From positions 1 to 64,000 of the forward strand of contig CAIMUX010000001.1 of the NCBI GenBank assembly GCA_903844735.1: 64,000 bases of DNA, read 5' to 3'. The stretch is from Candidatus Eiseniibacteriota bacterium. Its GTDB lineage: Bacteria; Eisenbacteria; RBG-16-71-46; CAIMUX01. The notes under the pieces were generated by a model, which ran no database searches, had not been told where the DNA came from, and saw only the letters and a program-made list of their open reading frames with translations. Position numbers and translations under genes: made by a program. This document shows, piece after piece, positions 26,901-35,874 of this stretch; the first letter of the stretch is position 1, and the number at the start of each line of letters is the position of its first letter.

Positions 26901-27944
26901 ATGCCAGCCAGGAAGAAGCCCCCCGCCAAGATCCAACCCATGGTGGCCGATGCTCCGTTGGCGAGTGCCCCGGAGGCCTTGGCAAGCTTCCTCCCGGACA
27001 CGCTGCCTCTCCTCGACAATCCGCAAACCGCACTTCCGAGCATCGCCAAGGACCGGCCCGTTGTCGCGAGCATCGAGGAGGCCGTCCGGCGGGTTCCGAC
27101 CTCCCACACCCTTTGCCTGATGGATTCCCGAGAGCCGTGGGGCATAGCTGACGAAAGCGCTCATTTGATCCTGACCTCACCGCCCTACTGGACACTCAAG
27201 GAATACCGCGACACGGACGGCCAGCTTGGCCATGTTCAAGGCTACGAGGAGTTTCTGGAGCAACTCGATCGGATCTGGCAGCAGGCTTTCGCCGCCCTCA
27301 TTCCGGGCGGCCGACTCGTCTGCGTCGTGGGGGACGTCTGCCTGTCCCGCCGCCGCAACGGCGGCCGCCACACCGTCGTGCCGCTCCACTCCTCCATTCA
27401 GGAACGCTGCCGCGCCATCGGCTATGACAACTTAGCACCCATCATCTGGTACAAGATCGCCAACGCCAACTACGAGGTCGAGGGTGGTTCCGGCTTCCTG
27501 GGCAAGCCCTACGAACCCAACGCGGTCATCAAGAACGACATCGAGTTCATCCTCATGCTGCGCAAGCCCGGCGGCTATCGCACGCCTTCACTCACGGAGA
27601 GAATCCTCAGCGTCATCTCCAGCGACAACTATCAGCAGTGGTTTCAGCAGATCTGGTCGGGTCTAACGGGGGCGTCCACTCGCAACCACCCGGCTCCTTT
27701 CCCCTTGGAGTTGGCGGTGCGCTTGGTGCGCATGTTCAGCTTTGTCGGTGATACGGTCGTGGACCCGTTTATGGGCACCGGAACAACGAACCTGGCGGCG
27801 GCCACGTGGGGAAGGAACAGCATCGGCCTGGAAATCGACGCTCATTACTTCGCTCTCGCCCGGACTCGGCTGGAAACCGCGAGCGCCGACCTGTTCGGAG
27901 CGACCTCCATTCGGGCGGTGGATCGAAGTCAGGATGCCTCGTGA
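26901..27944 (+). CDS. Type II DNA methyltransferase of an XhoI/PaeR7I-type system
   Basis: The 347-residue protein is an amino-methyltransferase (N6-adenine or N4-cytosine) with beta-class order. The catalytic motif TSPPYW is at residues 92-97, and the SAM-binding motif DPFMGTGTTNLAA lies near residue 288. A region between them (GKPYEPNAVIKNDIEFILML) is shared with phage-like DNA methylases. The ATG at 26901 has GGAGG upstream. The stop overlaps the endonuclease GTG by four bases. It should protect the site cut by its partner, expected to be CTCGAG if the family assignment of the nuclease holds. Confidence 0.87.
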   Translation: MPARKKPPAKIQPMVADAPLASAPEALASFLPDTLPLLDNPQTALPSIAKDRPVVASIEEAVRRVPTSHTLCLMDSREPWGIADESAHLILTSPPYWTLKEYRDTDGQLGHVQGYEEFLEQLDRIWQQAFAALIPGGRLVCVVGDVCLSRRRNGGRHTVVPLHSSIQERCRAIGYDNLAPIIWYKIANANYEVEGGSGFLGKPYEPNAVIKNDIEFILMLRKPGGYRTPSLTERILSVISSDNYQQWFQQIWSGLTGASTRNHPAPFPLELAVRLVRMFSFVGDTVVDPFMGTGTTNLAAATWGRNSIGLEIDAHYFALARTRLETASADLFGATSIRAVDRSQDAS

Positions 27945-28657
27945 AAGACCTCGATCGACACCTCCGGGCGGCAGTCGGAGAGTTCTGGAGCACGCGTAAC
28001 TCCCAGGCACAGCGCGGCGCCGCCTCCGACCGGGGATCTCGGAGCGCCGTCACCGGCGGTGCCCAAATGGATGGCTTCGTCCGTCTCGTGCGCGCCCTGC
28101 TGATCGAAGATGCCCGGGTTCCCGATCCGGAAATACACACGAAGGGGCAGGTCAAGCTGCCTGGCTACTTTCGCCCTGAAAAGGAGTGGGATCTCCTGGT
28201 CGTTTGCAGAAAACGCCTGATCGCAACTATCGAGTTCGAGTCCCATATCGGCCCATCATTCGGCAACAACTTCAACAATCGCACGGAGGAGGCGCTGGGC
28301 AGCGCTTGCGACATCCGTACTGCCTACCGCGAGGGCGCCTTTGTCCCGGGTCCCGACCCGTGGCTCGGATACCTCATGCTGCTCGAAGACGCTCCCGGAT
28401 CACGGCACGCCGTCAAAGTCTCTGAGCCGCACTTCAAGGTGTTCGAGGAGTTCCGTGAGTCCTCGTACGCCCGCCGCTACGAGATTCTCCTCACAAAGCT
28501 GGTCCGCGAGCGCCTATACAATAGCGCCTGTTTGCTGCTCTCGGGTCCGGAGGCGGGACGCCGCGGCGCCTACACGGAACCATCGGAAGAGCTCGGGTTC
28601 GCCAACTTCGCCCGATCCCTGGTCGGGCATGCCCTTTCGTTCATGCAGGAGATGTAA
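27941..28657 (+). CDS. XhoI/PaeR7I family restriction endonuclease
   Basis: The 238-residue protein matches the PaeR7I/XhoI family along its length: FWSTRNSQAQRGAAS, VTGGAQMDGFVRLVRALLIE, LPGYFRPEKEWDLLVVCR, then the catalytic region IATIEFESHIGPSFGNNFNN (PD-ExK type; here the ExE form, where family members usually have an ExK lysine), TEEALGSACDIRTAYREGAF and RYEILLTKLVRERLYNSACL. XhoI and PaeR7I cut CTCGAG. The GTG start overlaps the methylase stop, keeping expression in the safe order. The change from Lys to Glu in the FESHIG segment may affect activity and should be checked against the family. Confidence 0.85.
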   Translation: MKDLDRHLRAAVGEFWSTRNSQAQRGAASDRGSRSAVTGGAQMDGFVRLVRALLIEDARVPDPEIHTKGQVKLPGYFRPEKEWDLLVVCRKRLIATIEFESHIGPSFGNNFNNRTEEALGSACDIRTAYREGAFVPGPDPWLGYLMLLEDAPGSRHAVKVSEPHFKVFEEFRESSYARRYEILLTKLVRERLYNSACLLLSGPEAGRRGAYTEPSEELGFANFARSLVGHALSFMQEM

Positions 28658-28676
28658 GGGCGAGTAGCCACATTGG

Positions 28677-28702
28677 GGTGCGCGTGGAGCAAAGCGCGCA
28701 CC
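28677..28702 (+). terminator. Hairpin after the restriction-modification operon
   Basis: GGTGCGCG (28677-28684) and CGCGCACC (28695-28702) form a perfect 8-bp stem with a 10-base loop, 20 bases after the endonuclease stop. There is no U-tract, so intrinsic termination is uncertain. Confidence 0.4.
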
Positions 28703-28812
28703 GCGGTTGAAATCAAAGACGTTACGCCGCCGAAGACCCTGAAATTTGCCGGAAGCGGCCACTATTTCGGGAAGTCGGGCTAGAAAGTATGGGGGGGCTG
28801 CCGTGGCCCCTT

Positions 28813-28850
28813 CCGACCCGAAGCCCGAAGCCCGAGACCCGAAGCCTGCG
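28813..28850 (-). repeat. Dispersed CTTCGGG-type short repeat, inverse copy
   Basis: Read on the minus strand, gcttcgggtctcgggcttcg and neighbouring text repeat the CTTCGGG motif seen at 26597, 39831 and 44286. No other feature was recognised in the 388-base gap between the hairpin at 28702 and the response regulator. Confidence 0.6.
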
Positions 28851-29090
28851 CCCAACAACCTCGGTCGCCAGTCAGGCCCCCCCCCGCCATCGAGACCCAG
28901 TCGAGATAGTCAGGCTCAATCTGTCCTTGCGCGATATCGCCGGAACGTATTAGATTCAGCAATTGTGCGGTTCGCGCACGATTAGCCAGCCAGATCATCC
29001 GGTGCCCGCCGGGCTGGATCGGCGAATTTGCCTGCCTCTTGCGGGCCGGCGGCGGTAGGCGGGGTAGGGTGCAGGGGAGGAAGGTACTTC

Positions 29091-29459
29091 ATGTCCAAGA
29101 TTCTCGTGGTGGACGATGATCCTGATGTGGTCGAGGCGGTGACAGCGTTCCTCGAGCGCGCGGGCCATGTCGTCAAGAGTGCGGGGAACCGCCGCGAAGG
29201 CATGACCAAAGTCGGTGTCGAGAAGCCCGACCTGATCATCCTCGATGTCATGATGGAGGAGCCGGATGACGGCTTCGCCATGGCCCAGGAGCTCCGGCGT
29301 GATGGCTTCACCAAGCCGATCCTCATGCTGACCAGCATTGCTCGGGTCACGGGACTGAGCTACGGAGTCGATGTCTCCACCGTCCCGGTGGATGATTTCG
29401 TTGAGAAGCCGGTGACGCCCGCCACCCTCTTGGAAAAGGTGGCGGCGCTGCTCAAGTAG
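29091..29459 (+). CDS. Single-domain response regulator
   Basis: This 122-residue CheY-like receiver has no output domain. It has the acidic pocket DDD (residues 8-10), the phospho-acceptor Asp in LIILDVMME, the conserved Thr/Ser in ILMLTS, and Lys in DFVEKPVTP. GGGGAGGAAGG precedes the ATG. It lies 15 bases before hydC, so it is probably in the hydrogenase operon; a role in redox or hydrogen signalling is possible. No histidine kinase is present in the window. Confidence 0.88.
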   Translation: MSKILVVDDDPDVVEAVTAFLERAGHVVKSAGNRREGMTKVGVEKPDLIILDVMMEEPDDGFAMAQELRRDGFTKPILMLTSIARVTGLSYGVDVSTVPVDDFVEKPVTPATLLEKVAALLK

Positions 29460-29474
29460 ACGGAGGGATGATCG

Positions 29475-29996
29475 ATGCTGGTAACAGAACAAGACAGGCT
29501 GCGTCAGGATATCGACGCCCTCGTGGAGCGGCACGGCCATGCGCGCAGCGCGCTCATGCCGATCCTGCAGGAGGTCCAGCGGAACTACTCCCTGGTTTCT
29601 CCCTATGCCATGCAGGTGATCGCCGACCGGTTGGGGATCCACCCGGTGGAAGTCCATGGCGTCGTCTCCTTCTACTCGTATCTCAGCGAGAAACCGAAGG
29701 GTCGGTACATCGTCCGCCTCTGCCGCACGATTAGCTGCGACATGGCGGGCAAGACCAGGATTGCGCGGCAGTTGGAGAACGACCTGGGCATCGAGTTCGG
29801 GGAAACCAGCCGCGACGGCGCGTTTACCCTGGAGTGGGCCAACTGCATCGGCATGTGCGACCAGGGTCCGGCTCTTCTCGTCAATGAGAAGGTGTTCACC
29901 CGGGTCACGCCCGCGCAAGTCCACGAGATCATCGCCGAGTGCCGGGCCATCTTCGGCAACCAGGCCCACCAGCTCAGGGAGGGACTCCACTCATGA
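29475..29996 (+). CDS. hydC: NAD-linked [FeFe] hydrogenase, NuoE-like [2Fe-2S] subunit
   Basis: The 173-residue thioredoxin-fold protein is of the NuoE/HydC type. The helical N-terminal region is followed by HPVEVHGVVSFYSYLSEKPK and four cluster-binding cysteines in CRTISCDMAG and CIGMCDQGP. It sits first in a hydCBA set and passes electrons between the NAD-binding subunit and the hydrogenase. GGAGGG precedes the ATG. The stop overlaps the next start (ATGA). Confidence 0.9.
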   Translation: MLVTEQDRLRQDIDALVERHGHARSALMPILQEVQRNYSLVSPYAMQVIADRLGIHPVEVHGVVSFYSYLSEKPKGRYIVRLCRTISCDMAGKTRIARQLENDLGIEFGETSRDGAFTLEWANCIGMCDQGPALLVNEKVFTRVTPAQVHEIIAECRAIFGNQAHQLREGLHS

Positions 29997-31216
29997 CGGC
30001 GGCACACGGCAATCCAAGTGGCGGACCAAGCGGCAAGCCAACCGGCGGGCTGACCTTCGCCACGGTCGACTCCGAGGCCGGGCTCAAAGTCGCCCTGTCC
30101 GGGCCCCGACCGGACATCGTGATGAAGCTGCGCGAGTCGGGCCTGCGCGGCCGCGGCGGTGCGGGCTTCCCTACGGCAGTGAAGTGGACCCTGGCGGCGG
30201 CGGCGCGCGGCGAGCAGAAGTTCGTCGTGTGCAACGCCGATGAGGGCGAGCCCGGGACGTTCAAGGATCGTGTCATCCTCAACGAGTTCCCGGATCTTGT
30301 CTTCGCCGGGATGACCATCGGTGGTCGCGCCATCGGTGCCCGGGAGGGGATCCTCTATCTGCGGGCCGAGTACACGTACATGCGTGATGCGCTCGAGGCG
30401 GTCTTAGAGCGGCGGCGGAAGGCCGGACTCCTCGGCGCCAACGCCGGCGGCCTGGCCGGCTTCGAATTCGACATCCGCATCCAGATGGGCGCGGGCGCCT
30501 ATGTCTGTGGTGAAGAGACCGCCCTCATCGAGTCTCTGGAAGGACAGCGCGGCGAACCGCGTAACCGGCCCCCGTTCCCGGTCGACACCGGGTTCATGGG
30601 ACTCCCGTCCATCGTCAACAACGTGGAGACGTTGGCTTGGGTGGCCTGCATCATGGCCAAGGGACCGGAGTGGTTCAAGGCGGTGGGGACGGACAAGTCG
30701 ACCGGGCTGAAGCTCTTCAGCGTCTCCGGCGACTGCGCTCGTCCCGGGGTCTATGAGTTCCCCCTGGGGATCACGGTGGCGAAGCTGCTGGAGGCCGTGG
30801 GCGGATCGGATGCCAAGGCGGTGCAGGTTGGCGGCGCTTCGGGACACTGTCTGCCTCGAAGCGAGTTCACCCGTGCCCTCGCCTTCGAGGACATTTCCAC
30901 CGGCGGTTCCATCATCGTCTTCGGGCAGAGTCGCGACATGCTTGAGGTGGCCCGGAACTTTCTCGAGTTCTTCGTGGAGGAGTCCTGCGGGCAATGCACG
31001 CCGTGCCGCGACGGCTCGGTGAAGCTGCTCGAAGGGGTGGAACTGCTGGAAGAAGGCGAGTGCTCCACGGCCTATCTGCGGGAGCTGAAGGGACTGAGCA
31101 AGACGATGCAGCTCGCCTCCAAGTGCGGGCTCGGGCAGTCGGCCCCCAACGCCTTCCTCTCGATCGTCGAGCACTTCCAGGGCGAAATTCTCGGGCGCTC
31201 GGCGGCCGGGATCTGA
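29993..31216 (+). CDS. hydB: NAD-linked [FeFe] hydrogenase, NuoF-like NADH/FMN-binding subunit
   Basis: The 407-residue flavoprotein has the FMN/NADH site (LRGRGGAGFPTAVKW, CNADEGEPGTFKDR, GAGAYVCGEETALIESLEG) and the C-terminal cluster motif ESCGQCTPCRDG. It is shorter than many HydB proteins: there is no N-terminal thioredoxin-like domain and no C-terminal two-[4Fe-4S] ferredoxin domain, so it is closer in size to complex I NuoF. AGGGAGGG precedes the ATG at 29993. It exchanges electrons with NAD and, in bifurcating enzymes of this type, couples this to ferredoxin. Whether this short form bifurcates is unclear. Confidence 0.9.
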   Translation: MTAAHGNPSGGPSGKPTGGLTFATVDSEAGLKVALSGPRPDIVMKLRESGLRGRGGAGFPTAVKWTLAAAARGEQKFVVCNADEGEPGTFKDRVILNEFPDLVFAGMTIGGRAIGAREGILYLRAEYTYMRDALEAVLERRRKAGLLGANAGGLAGFEFDIRIQMGAGAYVCGEETALIESLEGQRGEPRNRPPFPVDTGFMGLPSIVNNVETLAWVACIMAKGPEWFKAVGTDKSTGLKLFSVSGDCARPGVYEFPLGITVAKLLEAVGGSDAKAVQVGGASGHCLPRSEFTRALAFEDISTGGSIIVFGQSRDMLEVARNFLEFFVEESCGQCTPCRDGSVKLLEGVELLEEGECSTAYLRELKGLSKTMQLASKCGLGQSAPNAFLSIVEHFQGEILGRSAAGI

Positions 31217-31234
31217 TGGAACAAGGAGTCTTCC

Positions 31235-33169
31235 ATGGTAGATAAGAACGAAGATCCGCTCACCGTCCGTACACCACGGAGCATGCAGGCGCCGGCTGGC
31301 CAAGCCGCAACCGCCATGCCCGACGCCATCGGCGGTACCATTCGTGCGGTCATCGACGGGCAGACGATCAAAGTGCCCGTGGGGACGACCATCCTGGAGG
31401 CGGCCAAGGAGCTCGGCATCCGCATCCCCACGCTCTGCCACCACCCCGACCTCTGCATCGCCGGCGTCTGCCGGATCTGCACGGTCGAAGTCGAGGGGCA
31501 GCGTACCCTTCAGGCTGCCTGCACCTACCCGATCACCGCGCCGATCAAGGTCTCGACCTCGACTAGGACCGTGCGGCAGGCGCGCCGCCACGTCATCGAT
31601 CTCCTGCTCTCCCGCCACTACGGCGAGTGTTACTCCTGCGCCCGCAGCAACAACTGCGAGCTGCAGGCGCTGGCCAAGGAGTACGGGGTGGAGTTCTTCC
31701 GCTTCGGGCAGAAGGAGCACCGGGATCACGAGATCGAGGATTCGAGCTACTCCGTCGTCCGCGACATGGACAAGTGCGTGCTCTGCCGCCGCTGTGTTCG
31801 CACCTGCATCGACCTGCAAGAGGTCGGGGTGTTGGAGGCGATCGGCCGGGGTGACCAGACCGCGATCGGGACGTTCATGAACAAGCCGCTGGCGGATGTC
31901 GTCTGCATCAACTGCGGGCAGTGCATCAACCGCTGTCCCACCGGAGCCCTGCGCGAGAAGGACCACATCGAGGAGATCTGGGAGGCGATCGACGACCCGG
32001 CCAAGCACGTGGTCATCCAGACGGCGCCGAGCCCGCGGGCCGGCATCGGGGAGACCTATGGCTTGGCACCCGGCCGCGCCCTCACCTTCGAGATGAACAC
32101 CGCCCTGCGGCGTGCGGGCTTCGACAAGGTCTTCGACACCAACTTCACCGCCGACCTCACGATCATCGAGGAAGGGACCGAGCTCATCCTCCGTCTGTAC
32201 AACGCCCTGGTGAAGAAGGATCCGAAGGTGGCCCTGCCGCAGCTTACCAGTTGCTCGCCGGGATGGGTGAAGTTCATCGAGCACTTCTACCCCGAGTACC
32301 TGCCCAACGTTTCTTCGGCCAAGAGCCCGCAACAAATGTTCGGCGCGCTCATCAAGACCTTCTACGCCGAGAAGAACGGGATCGACCCGAAAGACATCGT
32401 CAGCGTCTCGCTCATGCCCTGCACGGCCAAGAAGTTCGAGTGCAACCGGCCGGAGATGGCGGACAGCGGGTACAAGGACGTGGACTTCGGGGTCACCACT
32501 CGCGAGCTGGGAAAGATGCTCCAGCAGGCGGGGATCGACCTGCCCAACGTGCCCAAGTCCGAGTTTGACGATCCGTTCGGAGGCGCCACCGGCTCGGGCG
32601 TGATCTTCGGCGCCACCGGCGGTGTCATGGAGGCGGCCCTGCGTTCCGTGGTCGAGTTCATCACCGGCCTCAAGGTCGAGGATCTCTACGAGCACGCCGA
32701 CATCGTTCCGGTCCGCGGCTTCGACGGGGTCAAGTACCTCGAAATCAAGATTCCGGATGCTGTCGGCCCCGTGCCCGACATCATCAAGCACCTGGTGCCG
32801 GACTGGAACTGGGCCAAGGGCGCGACGCTGAAGTTTGCCGTGGCCCATGGGACGGCCAACGCGAAGAAGATCATGGAAGACATCAAGGCCGGCGGGAAGT
32901 TCTCGGAGTGTCACTTCATTGAGGTCATGGGTTGTCCGGGCGGATGCATCGGCGGCGGCGGGCAGCCGATCCCGACGAGTCCGGAGATCCGGGCAGCGCG
33001 GGCTCGGGCGATCTACAGCGAGGATGCGGCCTATGCCATCCGTAAGTCGCACGAGAACCCGGCGGTACTCAAGATCTACGAGGAGTTCCTCACCGACGGG
33101 CCGTGCGGGCACAAGAGCCATCATCTGCTGCACACGCATTACACGGCGCGGGGGAAGTATATCGCGTAG
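31235..33169 (+). CDS. hydA: [FeFe] hydrogenase catalytic subunit
   Basis: The 644-residue protein makes or uses H2 at the H-cluster. In order it has: an N-terminal [2Fe-2S] domain (HHPDLCIAGVCRICTVEVEG); a His-Cys3 [4Fe-4S] site (HYGECYSCARSNNCELQ); two [4Fe-4S] clusters (CVLCRRCVRTC, CINCGQCINRCPTG); and the three H-cluster motifs TSCSPGW, MPCTAKKFE and MGCPGGCIGGGGQP. All cluster cysteines are present. This fits the group A NAD-linked (HydABC) type. AAGGAG precedes the ATG. The maturases HydE, HydF and HydG are not in the window. It is the last gene of the operon. Confidence 0.95.
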   Translation: MVDKNEDPLTVRTPRSMQAPAGQAATAMPDAIGGTIRAVIDGQTIKVPVGTTILEAAKELGIRIPTLCHHPDLCIAGVCRICTVEVEGQRTLQAACTYPITAPIKVSTSTRTVRQARRHVIDLLLSRHYGECYSCARSNNCELQALAKEYGVEFFRFGQKEHRDHEIEDSSYSVVRDMDKCVLCRRCVRTCIDLQEVGVLEAIGRGDQTAIGTFMNKPLADVVCINCGQCINRCPTGALREKDHIEEIWEAIDDPAKHVVIQTAPSPRAGIGETYGLAPGRALTFEMNTALRRAGFDKVFDTNFTADLTIIEEGTELILRLYNALVKKDPKVALPQLTSCSPGWVKFIEHFYPEYLPNVSSAKSPQQMFGALIKTFYAEKNGIDPKDIVSVSLMPCTAKKFECNRPEMADSGYKDVDFGVTTRELGKMLQQAGIDLPNVPKSEFDDPFGGATGSGVIFGATGGVMEAALRSVVEFITGLKVEDLYEHADIVPVRGFDGVKYLEIKIPDAVGPVPDIIKHLVPDWNWAKGATLKFAVAHGTANAKKIMEDIKAGGKFSECHFIEVMGCPGGCIGGGGQPIPTSPEIRAARARAIYSEDAAYAIRKSHENPAVLKIYEEFLTDGPCGHKSHHLLHTHYTARGKYIA

Positions 33170-33292
33170 GTTCTGCAGACCGGCTCGCGGGAGGCGGCTC
33201 TTGCGGGCGTGAGTGAAAAAGGCCCCTCGTGGGGCTGCGCCGGGTGGCTGGGTAGTCGGGTGGACGGGTGGCGCGACCGACGCAGGGGACCT

Positions 33293-33332
33293 GATCGCGG
33301 GCCCCGGGGAGACATCCTCGGGGCCCGCGTTA
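33293..33332 (+). terminator. Strong hairpin after the hydrogenase operon
   Basis: GCGGGCCCCG (33297-33306) pairs exactly with CGGGGCCCGC (33319-33328). Four more inner pairs, including one G-U, leave the loop GACA. It lies ~125 bases after hydA. Only a weak T-rich stretch follows. The ~440 bases from here to the radical SAM gene hold no gene I can support. Confidence 0.55.
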
Positions 33333-33768
33333 TGTCATTCACGTCAAACGCGAAGGTTGGAAGAAGTCAGCAGATGGCAAGGTAGGCCTGAGGCCGACGG
33401 TCTTCGGGCGAGCGACATGGGCGTCGGTTTCCTCGATAGCGACTGCGGCCACGAAGATGCACCATGGGGCACCCGGGAGCGCCAGCAGGGCGGTCCGGCA
33501 TCCCTGGTCGTGAGAGTCTCCACTTCGGATCCCGTTCCCCAAGTCAACCCGTCCATTCCCGGACAACTTCCGATTGATCCCGCCGGGTCGGGGCGTCAGA
33601 CTTCCCATCCCATTGCGCGCATGGTCCGTTAAGAGGTTCTGTCGCGCTGAAGGGGTCACCGGGATGTTCTGCCGTGGTGGAAAGGCACCGCCGGCCGGAC
33701 GGCTCCGGAGCGAGGCGAGGCGGACGAATCGAAAGCCTGCCCCCGCAGGGAAACCCGAACGGAGGACT

Positions 33769-35346
33769 ATGCCGGAGCGCGCGAATCTCTTGGGCCGACT
33801 GCAGGGCCGGATTCTGGCCGCCTTCACCGAGGGCGAGGACGTCGGAGAGTTCCTCGCGGATCTTATGGCCAGCCCCCTGAAGCGCGGCCTCGCCCTGCGA
33901 GCGCTCAAGGCCGCCACCCGCGTTTACGTCACGCGCACCGCGCGTCAGAAGGGGATGCCCAAGGCAGTGATCGCCGAGCGGCTGGACCTGTCTGACGTCC
34001 TTTTCGAGATGATCGCGGGTTTCTACGCGAACGGATTGGCGGACAGCTACCGGGCCATGATACCCAGGCTGTTCCTGGGCAAGGTCGTTCTCCCGGGCTC
34101 ACGCCGGCAGGATCTGATCTTGGAGAGCCACGGCTTCCGACCACCGCGGACGATCATCATCAGCCCCAACATGAATTGCAACCTCCGGTGCTACCAGTGC
34201 TACGCCCCCGCCATCGCAGCCAACCGCAAGCCCGACGACCTGACCACGGATTCGTGGGATCGGCTGACCCAGGTGCTCGAGCCGGAGTTTTTTGACAAAG
34301 TGATCCGCGAGTTTCGTGATCTCGGGGGCTCCCTCATCACGGTGACCGGGGGAGAACCATTGGCCTATCGGGACAAGGCCAGTGGCACTGCTTTCATCGA
34401 CGGCAGTGGGCGGGGCAACGACATCATCGGTCGCCACCCGGAAACGGTTTTTCTCTTCTTCACCAACGGCAAGGGGCTGACCGAGGGCGTGGTGCGACGA
34501 ATGGCCGAGGTCGGCAATGCGATCCCCTGTGTCTCTCTGGAGGGCTTCGAGGCGGCAACGGATGCGCGCCGCGGAGCCGGAACCTTTGGACGGGTCATGG
34601 AGGGACTAGACCTCCTGCAGGCGGCCGGGATTCCCCATGGCGCCTCCGTCACGATCTTCGGTGGCAAGCACCGCAACGTGGAGGAAGTCGTCAGCGACGA
34701 GTTCGTCGGGCTTCTCAAGAGCAAAGGGGTCTCAGTCATCTGGTACTTCCCCTGGTTTCCCATGATGGCGAGCACGCGGGAGGATCTCGACCTGTTTCCC
34801 AGCCCCGAAGACAGGTTCTACAAGCTACGCGACGGCATCACCCGCATCCGCCGCAAGCATCGGCTCCTGGCCATCGACTTTTCGGATGGCCTCCAGGTTA
34901 ACGACTGGGAGGACGGGCGGCCGAAGACCCGGGGTTGCATCGCCGCGGGCACGGGCCTTCTGGCCATCAACCAGGACGGCAGCGTCGATCCGTGTGTCTT
35001 CTACAAGTTCGGGGTGCCCGGGGCGAACATCAAGACGTCCTCGCTGGCAGAGCTCTTGACCTCGCCGTACCTGGCCCGGATCCGTGAGTACCAGAACACC
35101 GCCGCCAATCCTCTCGTGCCGTGTTTTCCACGGGACCATTTGCGCGAGATGCGGGAGGCAAAGGAGGAGTTCGGCGCCGTTTCCTCTAGCCCCAAGTGCC
35201 GGATCTGCGAGCACGGTGACGTCGATGAGGGGATTCTGGAGTACAACGAGCGTTGCCGGGAGGTCGCTGATGAGCTGGTGCGGACGAAGTACGGATTCGA
35301 GGCGGGCACAGTGAAAGCAGGTCTTGATCCGGCGGTGGCTCTGTAG
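33769..35346 (+). CDS. Radical SAM protein with SPASM-like C-terminus
   Basis: The 525-residue protein has an N-terminal helical region of about 120 residues (LLGRLQGRILAAFTEGEDVG), then the radical SAM cluster motif NMNCNLRCYQCYAP, with CxxxCxxC near residue 140. The SAM-binding GGE appears in LITVTGGEPLAYRD. Additional cysteines follow later: GCIAAGTG, DPCVFYKFG and CRICEHG. The later cysteines suggest an auxiliary cluster as in SPASM enzymes, which modify peptides or proteins; no precursor peptide gene was recognised nearby. GGAGG lies directly before the ATG. It lacks the hallmarks of HydE or HydG, so its closeness to hydA is not evidence for maturation. Substrate unknown. Confidence 0.85.
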   Translation: MPERANLLGRLQGRILAAFTEGEDVGEFLADLMASPLKRGLALRALKAATRVYVTRTARQKGMPKAVIAERLDLSDVLFEMIAGFYANGLADSYRAMIPRLFLGKVVLPGSRRQDLILESHGFRPPRTIIISPNMNCNLRCYQCYAPAIAANRKPDDLTTDSWDRLTQVLEPEFFDKVIREFRDLGGSLITVTGGEPLAYRDKASGTAFIDGSGRGNDIIGRHPETVFLFFTNGKGLTEGVVRRMAEVGNAIPCVSLEGFEAATDARRGAGTFGRVMEGLDLLQAAGIPHGASVTIFGGKHRNVEEVVSDEFVGLLKSKGVSVIWYFPWFPMMASTREDLDLFPSPEDRFYKLRDGITRIRRKHRLLAIDFSDGLQVNDWEDGRPKTRGCIAAGTGLLAINQDGSVDPCVFYKFGVPGANIKTSSLAELLTSPYLARIREYQNTAANPLVPCFPRDHLREMREAKEEFGAVSSSPKCRICEHGDVDEGILEYNERCREVADELVRTKYGFEAGTVKAGLDPAVAL

Positions 35347-35396
35347 GTTTCGGCCCGAGGTCCGGCGTCGGTTCAGTTCAGAAGAAGGAGAAACGA

Positions 35397-35833
35397 CCAA
35401 GCGCAAGAGTGTTCTCGCCCTCTCGGCGTCGGTGGCGCTGGCGGCGTTCGCCCTCGGGGCGACCTACGTTGTCAACCCTGACGGCACCGGGGACTTCCCG
35501 ACCATCCAGGCCGCTATCGTAGCCACGACGAGTGGAGACGAAGTCCTGTTGGCCAACGGCACTCCCACGATCCGTTGCTGCGACGTCTGGGGAAACACCG
35601 GGGGGGGCGGCGACACCCTTGCGCCCGAGATGATCGACGGCGGAAGCAACATCTATCTCGATCCTCTCTTCTGTGAACCACCGAACGATTTCTACACATT
35701 GAATGCGGACTCCCCGTGTGCTCCGGAGCAGAACCCGGACTGTGGCCGGGTCGGGGCGAGATCGGTGGCCTGCGGTCCCAGTCCCGTCGAGATCACCGCC
35801 TGGGGGCGGATCAAGACGCGGTTTCGCGGATAG
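35397..35833 (+). pseudogene. Beta-helix surface protein relic: N-terminus joined to C-terminus, start codon lost
   Basis: A clear SD (AGAAGGAG) at 35383-35390 is followed by aaacgaccaagcgcaag, where ATG would be expected but acc stands. The frame reads a signal peptide (SVLALSASVALAAFALGAT) and the usual opening of right-handed beta-helix proteins (YVVNPDGTGDFPTIQAAI). It then jumps near 35562 to the typical end of such proteins (IRCCDVWGNTGGGGDTLAPE, DFYTLNADSPCAPEQNPDCG, TAWGRIKTRFRG). The several hundred residues of beta-helix in between are missing. A TTG start upstream at 35324 is open but lies inside the radical SAM gene. Confidence 0.7.
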
Positions 35834-35874
35834 TGGTTGCCAGGTGGGGGACGACCGGGTCCGGAGGCCGCGCG

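Noticed and set aside
30404-33139. A 911-codon open frame on the minus strand opposite hydB and hydA
   Set aside because: It is antisense to genes with every catalytic motif in place; GC-rich codon positions keep the opposite strand open. Its translation is low-complexity and has no recognisable domain.
33769-35346. The radical SAM gene as a hydrogenase maturase (HydE or HydG)
   Set aside because: The extra N-terminal helical domain and the late Cys clusters do not fit either maturase, and proximity to hydA is not enough.
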